A stretch of DNA of 64,000 nt, taken from assembly GCF_037095755.1 (NCBI RefSeq), contig NZ_JBAWKJ010000001.1, positions 2,173,001 through 2,237,000 on the forward strand. Reading direction: 5' to 3'. The position numbers and the translations under genes were made by a program. Under the pieces are notes generated by a model. That model saw only the letters and a program-made list of their open reading frames with translations, was not told the origin of the DNA and did not search any database. This stretch comes from Sphingopyxis sp. CCNWLW2. Lineage in GTDB: Bacteria > Pseudomonadota > Alphaproteobacteria > Sphingomonadales > Sphingomonadaceae. Shown here in pieces: positions 43,576 to 51,202 of the stretch; the first letter of the stretch is position 1; every line of letters begins with the position of its first letter.

Positions 43576-44690
43576 TCGGTGCCTCGCCAGCGCGTGCCGT
43601 ACCGGAACGAGGAGGCGAGGCACCCACTGGAAACTGGGTCGCCTGCGGGAACGGGGAGGATTCGTTACTGACTCTCCCGGTTAAGATCCGCGGCGTCGAA
43701 ACGAGAGCGGTTCTTGACAGCGGCGCCACCCGCTCCGCGGTGGATGCTGGCTTTGCGGCTCGCCATCGGCTGCATGGCGTGCGCGATCATCGCGTTACGG
43801 CGCTCACACGAGAGACCGTAGCCAGAATGACCGGCCCGTTACACATCGAGGCTGGCGCCGCGCATTTGCTCACGACGTCAGCCTTGATACTCGATCTGGC
43901 ACCGATGGCACGCGCTGCGCGAATGTCGATCGAACTGGTGCTCGGGCGAGAATTCTTTGTACGCAACATGGTCGAGATAGACCCCGATCGGGCCGCGCTC
44001 CGGTTTTGGGCCAATGGCAGCGATAACATAAATCACTGGCTGCCGGTCGTGCAGACGGCCGACGGGCTGTTCTGCACCACCATCTCACCGAAGGAGGGTT
44101 TGGAGGCCGCAGCGATCATCGATCTGGGCTGCTCGACGCCGCTCTACGTCGACCCCGAATATGCCGAGGCAAATAATCTGTTCGGCCGCATGAGGCGAGG
44201 TTCCAGCGCAAGCCTCGGGGTCGAAGGCGTCGCTATCAGCCAGCTCGGCCGTTTGGAAAGCTTGCGTGTGGGTGACGTCATTCTCCGTGACGTGCCCTTC
44301 GCGGTTCCACCCGTCTGGCATTTTGCTGCGCCCATGATAGTGGGCCTTCCGCTTCTCATGCGCTTTCGTTGTTGTCTGGCTTTCGGGCGCGCCCGGATGC
44401 AGCTGGTTCGTGCAAACGGATCGAACAGGCCATTTGTGCGAGACGCGTCCGGGCTCAGCGTGCTTCACGCGGGCGATCACCTGCAAGTCATCCATGTGGC
44501 CAAAGACAGCCCGGCAGCAAAAGCAGGCCTCCATGAAGGAGACAGCATTGTCGCAATCAACGACGAGCAGGTCGGTCCGGCCAGCGTCCAGAACCATCGC
44601 AATCTCGGCAAGCGGCCGCCAGGGACACGCTATGCGCTCTCGATGCTTGCCAAAGACGATGTGGAATTGGTTCTCGAGGATTATTATTGA
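43572..44690 (+). CDS. Retropepsin-like aspartic protease with C-terminal PDZ domain
   Basis: A 372-residue protein with two retropepsin lobes in tandem and a PDZ domain at about residues 285-365 (HVAKDSPAAKAGLHEGDSIV). The first lobe has AVLDSGATRSAV, the aspartate being Asp49; the second lobe has IIDLGCSTPLYV, with Asp184 but Leu where Ser or Thr is normal (D-L-G). No signal peptide or membrane helix is evident. Its start overlaps the SulP stop (ATGA), so it is in the same operon as carbonic anhydrase and SulP. Known relatives such as PerP of Caulobacter cleave specific partners. A role in processing another protein of this module is inference. Confidence 0.78.
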   Translation: MIGASPARAVPERGGEAPTGNWVACGNGEDSLLTLPVKIRGVETRAVLDSGATRSAVDAGFAARHRLHGVRDHRVTALTRETVARMTGPLHIEAGAAHLLTTSALILDLAPMARAARMSIELVLGREFFVRNMVEIDPDRAALRFWANGSDNINHWLPVVQTADGLFCTTISPKEGLEAAAIIDLGCSTPLYVDPEYAEANNLFGRMRRGSSASLGVEGVAISQLGRLESLRVGDVILRDVPFAVPPVWHFAAPMIVGLPLLMRFRCCLAFGRARMQLVRANGSNRPFVRDASGLSVLHAGDHLQVIHVAKDSPAAKAGLHEGDSIVAINDEQVGPASVQNHRNLGKRPPGTRYALSMLAKDDVELVLEDYY

Positions 44691-44882
44691 TTGGCCGCAC
44701 CCGCTTTTTTGGCGGGTCGAAATCGCAGGCGCGCTGGCGGTTATGCCAGCGATATGTGGGCAGGGCTGGCCCGTTCAGCGCCGTCTACAGCGTAACAATG
44801 CTGGCCGTGAGCGGACGGCCGCTATCGGCCCTAGGCTCCGTCAGGTGCATAGATCGCGATTGATCGCGTGCCTGAAAAAATT

Positions 44883-44903
44883 ATTGAACAATCGTTCCAT
44901 AAT
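44883..44903 (-). promoter_or_regulatory. TetR operator copy 1, upstream of the regulator
   Basis: A 21-base site with a core of TGGAAC-GATT-GTTCAA on the minus strand (one mismatch from a palindrome). It agrees with the site at 45502-45522 in 19 of 21 positions and lies in reverse orientation. It is in the promoter region of the TetR gene, within TTGAAC-16-TATATC (44885-44912), so autorepression is likely. The TetR start codon follows 15 bases after it. Confidence 0.75.
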
Positions 44904-44918
44904 CTCTATATCGTGGCC

Positions 44919-45485
44919 ATGGCGAGACCGAAGACCTTTGACGACGATGTTGCGCTCGACGCCGCGATTGGCGTATTTCGCGAGCACGGCTATGAGGGCA
45001 CGTCAGCTCAGATGCTCGTCGACGCGATGGGGATCGGGCGGCAGAGCCTCTACAACAGTTTCGGCGACAAGGCGGGGCTCTATGGCGCCGCCGTGCATCG
45101 CTATGTGCTAGGCGAGACACAGGCCCATAGGGAGACCCTCCGAACCGGCGACCGTGCCATAAATGGCATTCGCGCAATGGTCGACCGCGTCGTTCGGGCG
45201 GCGGGCCAGCCCTGTCTGGGCGTCAATTCGATCGCCGAACTCGGGACGTCCTGGCCCGCGCTCAACGAAATCCGTGCGACGGCCGATCGTTCGCTTCGGA
45301 CCGCGATCGTCGCGCAGGTGGAGGTCGCGCAGGCCGACGGCGACATCGCCGCCGATCTCGATCCCGATATGATCGCGACATGGTTCGTGGCGAGTTTTGC
45401 GGGGATAAGGATCGCCGCGCGGGGCGGGGCAAGTCCCGAACATCTGGCCTACCTGGGAGAGTTGACGCTTCGCGCACTTCGATGA
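44919..45485 (+). CDS. TetR/AcrR family repressor
   Basis: A 188-residue regulator with an N-terminal helix-turn-helix (YEGTSAQMLVDAMGIGRQSLYNSFGDKAGLY), followed by an all-helical ligand domain. The start is taken at 44919 (MARPKTFDD), consistent with the family; upstream in-frame codons overlap the operator. It has a matching operator on each side: in front of itself and in front of the quinone oxidoreductase. It very likely controls both. Confidence 0.9.
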   Translation: MARPKTFDDDVALDAAIGVFREHGYEGTSAQMLVDAMGIGRQSLYNSFGDKAGLYGAAVHRYVLGETQAHRETLRTGDRAINGIRAMVDRVVRAAGQPCLGVNSIAELGTSWPALNEIRATADRSLRTAIVAQVEVAQADGDIAADLDPDMIATWFVASFAGIRIAARGGASPEHLAYLGELTLRALR

Positions 45486-45494
45486 CCCCCTTTT

Positions 45495-45523
45495 TTGACT
45501 AATTATGGAACGATCATTCAATA
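45495..45523 (+). promoter_or_regulatory. Promoter and TetR operator copy 2 of the oxidoreductase/hydrolase operon
   Basis: TTGACT (45495-45500), a 17-base spacer and TCAATA (45518-45523) form a promoter. The 21-base operator at 45502-45522, with core TGGAACGATCATTCAA, occupies the whole spacer, so repressor binding would exclude RNA polymerase. It matches the copy at 44883-44903 in opposite orientation. The gene's start codon is 12 bases downstream of the -10, with AAGGAAG between. Confidence 0.78.
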
Positions 45524-45534
45524 AGGAAGATGAG

Positions 45535-46497
45535 ATGAAAGCAATTGCAATGACATCGCTCGACGGCGACCTCAGCCCGATCGACGTTCCCGAACCTGTG
45601 CCCGGTCCGGGACAGGTGGTAGTCGCGGTCGCGGCGGCGGGGGTCAATTTCATGGATATCGGGGTGCGCCGGGGCATCGCGTGGACCGATGTTCCAGAAT
45701 CCAAGGTGATCGGGGTCGAAGGCGCGGGGCGCGTGGTCGCTTTGGGTAAGGGGGTTACCGGCTTTGCGATCGGCGAGCGCGTCGCCTGGGTCTATGCGCC
45801 CGGAAGCTATGCCGAGCAGGTCGAGGTGCCGGCGGGCGCGCTGGTTCCAATCCCCGATGCGATCGACAACCGCACGGCGGCGGCGATCATGATGCAGGGG
45901 CTGACCGCCAGCCATTTCGCGACCGACTTTTATCCCGTGCAGCCTGGTGACGTTGCGCTCGTCCACGCCGCGGCTGGGGGACTCGGCATGATGCTGACGC
46001 AGATCGTCAAGCTGCGCGGCGGCACGGTGATCGGGCGCCTGTCGAGCGTGGCAAAGGCCGAAGCGGCACGCAATGCCGGCGCCGATCATGTCATCGTCGA
46101 TGCCGAGGGGCATTTCGCGGATCAGGTCCTGGCGCTGACCGGCGGCGAAGGGGTGAATGTCGTTTTCGACGGTTCGGGCCCGGCGACATTCGCGGACTCG
46201 CTCGCCTCGCTCCGGCGGTCGGGCACCTTTTGCTGGTTCGGACCGGTACTCGGCGGTCCGGGGCCGATCGATATCATGAGCCTGCCGAAGAGCATCAAGC
46301 TCGGTTACGCGGTCTTTTCCGACCATATCCCCACGCCCGCATTGCTGCGCGAGCGATCGGCGCAATTATTCCAATGGGTTATTGAAAGAAAGCTGCGGGT
46401 CGAAATAGGCGGCGTCTATCCGCTTGTCGATGCGGCGCGCGCGCATGCCGATATGGAAAGCCGCCGGAGCACCGGCAAGCTGCTACTTATTCCCTGA
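45535..46497 (+). CDS. Zinc-free NADPH:quinone oxidoreductase-like protein (MDR family)
   Basis: A 320-residue medium-chain reductase. It starts at MKAIAMTSLDGD (45535), preceded by AAGGAAG. The nucleotide-binding segment is VHAAAGGLGMMLTQIVKLRG (about residues 140-160), and the QOR signature GEGVNVVFDGSG follows. Zinc-binding cysteines of alcohol dehydrogenases are absent. The reaction is probably NADPH-dependent reduction of a quinone or enone. It is under the TetR operator, and the hydrolase gene follows within 20 bases. Confidence 0.9.
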   Translation: MKAIAMTSLDGDLSPIDVPEPVPGPGQVVVAVAAAGVNFMDIGVRRGIAWTDVPESKVIGVEGAGRVVALGKGVTGFAIGERVAWVYAPGSYAEQVEVPAGALVPIPDAIDNRTAAAIMMQGLTASHFATDFYPVQPGDVALVHAAAGGLGMMLTQIVKLRGGTVIGRLSSVAKAEAARNAGADHVIVDAEGHFADQVLALTGGEGVNVVFDGSGPATFADSLASLRRSGTFCWFGPVLGGPGPIDIMSLPKSIKLGYAVFSDHIPTPALLRERSAQLFQWVIERKLRVEIGGVYPLVDAARAHADMESRRSTGKLLLIP

Positions 46498-46515
46498 CGC
46501 CACCTAGGAGATGAT

Positions 46516-47535
46516 ATGATGACTCTGTTTCGCGACACCGATCGACGCGGCTTCATGGCGCAGGCGCTGGCCGGGTCGGCTGCGACGATGCTGCTTTCGG
46601 CGCCGGCCCGCGCGGCGGCGGCGCCTGCCGATTTCGGACCGCTCAAACATGTCCGCACGAGCTTGCTCGACATCGCCTATGCTGAGGTTGGGCCGGCGGA
46701 CGGCCCGCCGGTGCTGCTTGTCCACGGCTGGCCGTACGACATCCATACCTATGTCGATGCGGCGCAGATATTGGGGGCGCAGGGCTATCGCGTTCTCGTG
46801 CCTTATCTTCGCGGCTATGGCGCCACACGCTTCCTGTCCGATGCGACGCCGCGCAATGGACAGCAGGCCGCGCTCGCGATGGACGCGCTCGACTTTCTCG
46901 ATGCGCTCGGGATCGAGCGGGCGATCGTCGGCGGATGCGACTGGGGCGCGCGCACGGCGTGCATCTTGGCCGCGCTCCACCCCGACCGCGTCCGTGCCCT
47001 GGTTTCGGTCAGCGGCTATCTGATCGGCAGCCAGGCTGCGAACGTCAAACCGCTGTCGCCCGAAGCCGAGCGGCGCTGGTGGTATCAATATTATTTTGCG
47101 ACCGAACGCGGACGACAGGGCTATGCCGCCAACACACATGAATTCGCACGGCTAATCTGGAAGACGGCCTCGCCGCACTGGGCGTTCGACGAAGCGGTGT
47201 TCGCGCGGTCGGCCGCTGCGCTCGACAATCCCGATCATGTTGCGATCAGTATCCACAATTATCGCTGGCGGCTGGGGCTTGCCGAGGGCGAAGTGCGCTA
47301 CGACGCGATCGAAGCGAAGCTCGCGACCTTTCCGGCGATCGCGGTGCCGACGATCACGCTCGAAGGTGATGACAATGGAGCGCCGCACCCGCTGCCGCAG
47401 GATTATCGCGCCAAATTCATTGGCCATTACGAGCATCGGACGAGCGCGGGTGGCATCGGACATAATCTTCCGCAAGAAGCGCCGCAGGATTTCGCCCGCG
47501 CCATCGTCGACGCCGACCGGATGGCCGGGCGGTGA
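46516..47535 (+). CDS. Alpha/beta hydrolase with Tat signal (epoxide hydrolase/haloalkane dehalogenase-like)
   Basis: A 339-residue protein. The N-terminus (MMTLFRDTDRRGFMAQALAG) contains a twin-arginine signal and the mature part starts near residue 36. The oxyanion motif HGWP is at residues 70-73. The nucleophile elbow GGCDWGA has Asp142, not Ser, which is characteristic of epoxide hydrolases and haloalkane dehalogenases. GGIGHNLPQEAP near the C-terminus supplies the catalytic His. Export by Tat suggests it acts in the periplasm. It follows the oxidoreductase and precedes the P460 remnant, whose GTG overlaps its stop. Confidence 0.85.
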   Translation: MMTLFRDTDRRGFMAQALAGSAATMLLSAPARAAAAPADFGPLKHVRTSLLDIAYAEVGPADGPPVLLVHGWPYDIHTYVDAAQILGAQGYRVLVPYLRGYGATRFLSDATPRNGQQAALAMDALDFLDALGIERAIVGGCDWGARTACILAALHPDRVRALVSVSGYLIGSQAANVKPLSPEAERRWWYQYYFATERGRQGYAANTHEFARLIWKTASPHWAFDEAVFARSAAALDNPDHVAISIHNYRWRLGLAEGEVRYDAIEAKLATFPAIAVPTITLEGDDNGAPHPLPQDYRAKFIGHYEHRTSAGGIGHNLPQEAPQDFARAIVDADRMAGR

Positions 47536-47722
47536 CGCGCTTCGGCCCGGCGCTGTTCGGCGTCGCGGCCGCTCTTGCGGCGATCTCGATCGTCGGCCGC
47601 GTTCTCGACCCCTGCGCCGGCTCCTACGTCGGTGTCGCCCCTCTATGGCATCGCGATTCCTGAAGGGCTATCGCGGCTGGGAGCTGATTGCGCCGGCGCT
47701 TGAGGACGCGCCGTTCGCCAGC
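47532..47722 (+). pseudogene. Cytochrome P460 domain gene, frameshifted and truncated remnant
   Basis: The GTG at 47532 overlaps the hydrolase stop and opens a signal-peptide-like sequence (VTRFGPALFGVAAALAAIS), then GSYVGVAPLWHRDS and a stop. The expected continuation reads in a second frame as LYGIAIPEG and in a third as GYRGWELIAPALEDAPF, similar to the start of cytochrome P460 domains. Two single-base losses would explain this. The match ends near 47720 and the heme-binding C-terminus is missing. The protein would have been periplasmic. The identification rests on this short segment, so it is moderate. Confidence 0.5.
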
Positions 47723-48526
47723 ACGGCTTGCCGACGAGGAACCTGCTCGATTTGCAGACAAACGGCACGACCCTCCACGAGAAGGCTAGGTTCGGCAGTT
47801 CGGTGGTGTCGAAGCAGACGGGCAAGAGAGGCGCGCTTTTTTGGATGCCCACCGAATAGGCAGTCCCGAGGCGGAAGCTCAACCTTCACCATCCAAATCG
47901 CTATTTCGTTTATGCTCTTTTCATCGCCGCGCCGAAGTAAGGGTGCCGCTGGCGAAATGTCGCGCAAAGCAAGAGTGCTTTGGCGTAGCCCTTCGTGCAT
48001 CTGGAAAGAAATGGCTCCGGTTCGTAGATGAAGTTCGAACTGCTCTTCGAAAAGAGGCGGGAAGCATGGCTTTGCTGCTGCAGAGCTACCGCATGATCTC
48101 GGAGGAGATCGCAAACGGACGGACGAAAGGCATGAGATAGCCGACGTCCGCTTGGCGCCTCATAGCCGACGTTCCGGGGCTCGGACCCGCAGCTGCAAAC
48201 TGGTCATCGCGTTGATATGTCTATCTCCGCAATCGGCGATATTCGATATCCAATCTGTCACCAAGCGTCCAACGTGCTCAAATCACTAACTGCCGTGAAC
48301 GCTCGCTTTGCCACCGCGCAGCACGTGCCTTCGCGTTGCCATTCGGACAGACACATCGTCCAGGAACATGCATGTATTGCGTGACGACGATGTTCGAGCC
48401 CTGCCTCATTTGCATCGAGGCGGACTTTCCAGGGTTGGCGCCCGAAAATTCTGCCAGTTTCACTGGAGTCACAACACCTCGTTCCGATCGAGGCTTCGCG
48501 GACAGCGCTTTGCTTTGCCTGCGTCA
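47723..48526. other. Gene-poor stretch after the P460 remnant
   Basis: About 800 bases without a convincing gene. The base composition is less GC-rich than the neighbours. A possible peptide FVDEVRTALRKEAGSMALLLQSYRM is readable around 48025-48140 on the plus strand, which may be the tail of a lost gene. The 11-base direct repeat ATAGCCGACGT occurs at 48137 and 48162. I see no transposase, tRNA or inverted repeats. It is probably a scar of deletion or of an excised element. Confidence 0.4.
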
Positions 48527-49555
48527 TCATCCGCGTTGTGTAACCGGATAGGGTTCATTCGCAGCATGATGCGCGGCCGGCCGAAACAGCGCGCCACAAA
48601 CGCTCCAGACGATCGCCGTGATCAGGATGGAGACATAGCCGTCGACCGCATAATGATAGGCCAGATGGACCGACCCGATGAGGATCGTCACAAAGAAGAT
48701 GAAAAACAGGACTCCGAGCGTGTGGTTGACCTGACGGATGGCGAGGAAGAAGAGGAAGGCGAGCGCGACATGCATCGACGGCATCGCGCTGATCCCGCGG
48801 CCGAGGCCGTGCGATCCGCTGGCGTGCCAGGCGATAAGCTGCTGTTGAACATCGATGACCATCACGGGATAGGTTTCGTTGGCCTTGGCTAGATAGGCCA
48901 TTTGTTCGGCATAATGCGCATTCCCGATCAAGGGCTCGAGGAAGCAGGGACCGACCGATGCCATCAGCGTCGCCAATATGACGCCGTTGATTGTCCATAT
49001 GCCGAAGAAGGCCGCAAAATAACGGACCCGTAGCTGGCGGTCCTTTACATAGAGCGCGAAATAGATCGTTCCGGCATAGATCAGCAGAATCCACAGGTGA
49101 TAGGCGACCGAGATGGCGGAGGTGACGAGCGGGTGGCCCAGCATCGGTTGCAGAATGCGCCACGGATCCCGTCCATGCAGCGCGATGTCGAGGTCGATGA
49201 AGCTTTGGTCCCAGTCATAATCGTTGAATAGCGGGATCGCGCTTTTCATTGCCGAAAAGCCCGGCATGAAGATCACGACCCCGACCAGAAGCGGCAGCGA
49301 TTCCCGGATTTGCCGACGATAGGCGGGGCCGAATGCGCCATCGCGGAGGTAGCGCAGCGGACGGTCCGGGCGGTGCCGGTACAGGCTCCACAGCGTCTGC
49401 GCGGCTGCCAAAAAGAACCAGGCCGCGAGATACAGGACCAGATTGGACAGGTAGGACAGCAGGCCGACTGGCTCGACACCGGCCGAGGCCAATGTCGTCC
49501 ATATCAGGATAAGAACAAACAGAAAAAATAGGCTGACGCGCATTTCGCCGGTCAT
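48527..49555 (-). CDS. PAP2 family phosphatase/transferase, multi-pass membrane protein
   Basis: A 342-residue integral membrane protein with about seven to eight helices. PAP2 motifs are SAMPSMHVALAFLFFLAIRQ (the PSMH of motif 2) and HLAYHYAVDGYV (the H-x3-D of motif 3), as in inositolphosphotransferase/Aur1-like PAP2 proteins. The start ATG at 49555 is placed by GGGGGAG upstream; a TTG at 49576 is possible. It may act on phospholipid or undecaprenyl phosphate intermediates. A second membrane protein gene lies about 100 bases upstream on the same strand. Confidence 0.85.
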   Translation of the reverse strand: MTGEMRVSLFFLFVLILIWTTLASAGVEPVGLLSYLSNLVLYLAAWFFLAAAQTLWSLYRHRPDRPLRYLRDGAFGPAYRRQIRESLPLLVGVVIFMPGFSAMKSAIPLFNDYDWDQSFIDLDIALHGRDPWRILQPMLGHPLVTSAISVAYHLWILLIYAGTIYFALYVKDRQLRVRYFAAFFGIWTINGVILATLMASVGPCFLEPLIGNAHYAEQMAYLAKANETYPVMVIDVQQQLIAWHASGSHGLGRGISAMPSMHVALAFLFFLAIRQVNHTLGVLFFIFFVTILIGSVHLAYHYAVDGYVSILITAIVWSVCGALFRPAAHHAANEPYPVTQRG

Positions 49556-49657
49556 CGGGACTGCTCCCCCAAGCAATCAGGTCGGGGGCAGGATAGTCTG
49601 CGGCGACGGAATCTCAAAGTCCCGTGCAACTCCCCTCTGATTGTTAAGGTCCTGACA

Positions 49658-50449
49658 CTAGGCCGGTTGGCGCCAGCGATAGGTGACGTTCACGCGCTCG
49701 GACAGGATCAGATAGGGCATCCAGACGATGATGCTGATGAACGCCTTTGTGAGGTTGCTTTCGAGTAGCGGCGCGATAGCCGCCGCGACCTGCGCGGGCA
49801 GGTTTGGGGCGCCGCTGACATATTGCGCGATCACGACTTGCGAGGCGACATCGACGCCCCAGGCGAGAAGCAGCATGCGCGGGAAAAAGGGCATGCGGCG
49901 CAGCGCCATGAAGAAGCAGAGCGTATAGAGGAAATTCATCACGATCAGGTCGGTCGCCATCGCGAAATAGATCATCTGGCCCCATATGGGCGCCGATCCT
50001 GTCATTGCCGGAACGCCCGCCATGAATTCGGCGGTACGAATGGGTATGTTCAGCAACATGCCAAGCAGCAGCGATGCCATGACCCCGACGGGACCGAAGG
50101 CCGAATGGTCGCGCGCCGCCAGGGCGTCCAAGGGGCGCCAGTTTCCAATACGCGCGAGGCGGATTTCGGGTTGCGCGAAATCGGTGCCGCGCGGGAACAG
50201 TGCGTTGGCGGTCCAATAGGCGAAGAAGGGGCTGGCGAGGATCAGCATGTGCGGTACGAGCAGGATCAGCATCGACGACAGGCCATGCGCGGGCGAGGCG
50301 GGGAACAGGATGCGCGCAAGGCAGATCGACGCGACGACGATCGTCCAGCCCAGCAACAGCGCGCGAACCTTGCCTTCCAGCGGCGCGACGAAGCGTATGC
50401 TTTGGCGAAGCAGCCTTTCCCTGATCGTTCGGATCGCTACGCTGGTCAT
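49658..50449 (-). CDS. Multi-pass membrane protein of unknown function
   Basis: A 263-residue protein with five to six hydrophobic helices, for example ALLLGWTIVVASICLARILFP and VGVMASLLLGMLLNIPI. The start at 50449 (MTSVAIRTI) is preceded by GGGAGAGG. No catalytic motif or known family is apparent. It is followed by the PAP2 gene with a gap of about 102 bases, so a joint role in the envelope is possible. Its 5' end faces the tad locus. Confidence 0.6.
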   Translation of the reverse strand: MTSVAIRTIRERLLRQSIRFVAPLEGKVRALLLGWTIVVASICLARILFPASPAHGLSSMLILLVPHMLILASPFFAYWTANALFPRGTDFAQPEIRLARIGNWRPLDALAARDHSAFGPVGVMASLLLGMLLNIPIRTAEFMAGVPAMTGSAPIWGQMIYFAMATDLIVMNFLYTLCFFMALRRMPFFPRMLLLAWGVDVASQVVIAQYVSGAPNLPAQVAAAIAPLLESNLTKAFISIIVWMPYLILSERVNVTYRWRQPA

Positions 50450-50930
50450 GCCGTAAAGCCTCTCCCGCTTCGCCCTCTCTGTAAAGTCGGCATGGTTAAC
50501 AAATGATGCCGGACCCGGGCGGTTGCGGGTGAAGGACGGCGCCCTGTCGCCGACGTCGCAGCGAGCATGGCATGCGCCCTGATTCACCAGGCCAGGGAAA
50601 AGCGTCGGAGCAACCCATGATTTCGACTCGGCCGCGACTCGCGCAAATCGATTCGCCGTTAACTTAAATTTAGCGAATGGTTAACAAAGTATGCTTGCCA
50701 GGGCATTGAGAACATGGGTTAATAATTCATTGACCGCCGGGAGTAAAAGGGATTGAATCATGGGGTTCCTGAGGGGGGCCGCATTGACAGGTTGAACCGG
50801 CGCAAGCCGCAGTTTCAAAACCGGGTCGCGTCGGTTCTTATGCACTCCTTCCCCGGGAATGTCTGACCGCCTCCATGGGGGAGGGAAGGTTGGGCATGAC
50901 CGCCTCTCGGTGGCGGTAAGGAGTCAGACC
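50450..50930. other. Divergent control region of the tad locus
   Basis: A 481-base stretch between the membrane protein and the Flp pilin gene. It contains A+T-rich blocks with repeated TTAA words (CtrA-like sites, listed separately), then a leader with the 10-base direct repeat TGACCGCCTC (50864 and 50897) and a hairpin ACCGCC-N7-GGCGGT (50899-50917), ending in TAAGGAG before the pilin ATG. I saw no coding frame of interest in it. Confidence 0.5.
50659..50733. promoter_or_regulatory. Two CtrA-like half-conserved boxes upstream of flp
   Basis: TTAA-CTTAAAT-TTAG (50659-50673) and TTAA-TAATTCA-TTGA (50719-50733) each match seven of eight fixed positions of the alphaproteobacterial CtrA consensus TTAA-N7-TTAA. 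Other TTAAC words lie at 50681. In Caulobacter, pilin expression is CtrA-controlled, so cell-cycle control of this tad locus is a plausible inference. Confidence 0.45.
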
Positions 50931-51128
50931 ATGAAGAATTTCCTCAAGAATTTCGTGCGTGACGAAAGCGGCGCTTCGGCCGCGGAATATGTCCTCATTC
51001 TCGCGATTATCGGCACCGGCATTGCAATTGGCGCCGTGACCTTGGGCAACGCCATCGGCGGTGCTATGAGCGAAGCAGCCGACGAAATCGACAAACTCGA
51101 ATATGCGGCGCCCGTCACCACGCCGTAA
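50931..51128 (+). CDS. flp: Flp/Fap family type IVb pilin
   Basis: A 65-residue pilin precursor. The leader MKNFLKNFVRDESGASAAEYVLI has the Flp cleavage context G-A-S-A-A-E-Y, with the processing site after Gly and the conserved Glu-Tyr pair, followed by a hydrophobic helix. The mature pilin is the fibre subunit of Tad adhesive pili and is cut by the CpaA-type peptidase encoded at 60224. ATG 50931 follows TAAGGAG. It is the first gene of the tad locus and has a strong hairpin just after it. Confidence 0.95.
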   Translation: MKNFLKNFVRDESGASAAEYVLILAIIGTGIAIGAVTLGNAIGGAMSEAADEIDKLEYAAPVTTP

Positions 51129-51137
51129 ACGACTATC

Positions 51138-51169
51138 TGCAGCGGGCTCGATGAATTCGGCCCGCTGCA
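51138..51169 (+). terminator. Hairpin between flp and cpaB
   Basis: A perfect ten-base stem TGCAGCGGGC (51138-51147) and GCCCGCTGCA (51160-51169) with a 12-base loop follows the pilin stop. There is no T-run after it, so it may be an attenuator or an mRNA-stabilising element that favours pilin over downstream expression rather than a full terminator. Confidence 0.6.
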
Positions 51170-51202
51170 ATATCATACATTGAGGTCAGTGGGGGCGGGC
51201 CA

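Noticed and set aside
47668..48114. A 148-residue minus-strand open frame in the gene-poor stretch
   Set aside because: No ribosome site or family features, and it overlaps the P460 remnant. Left as unannotated.
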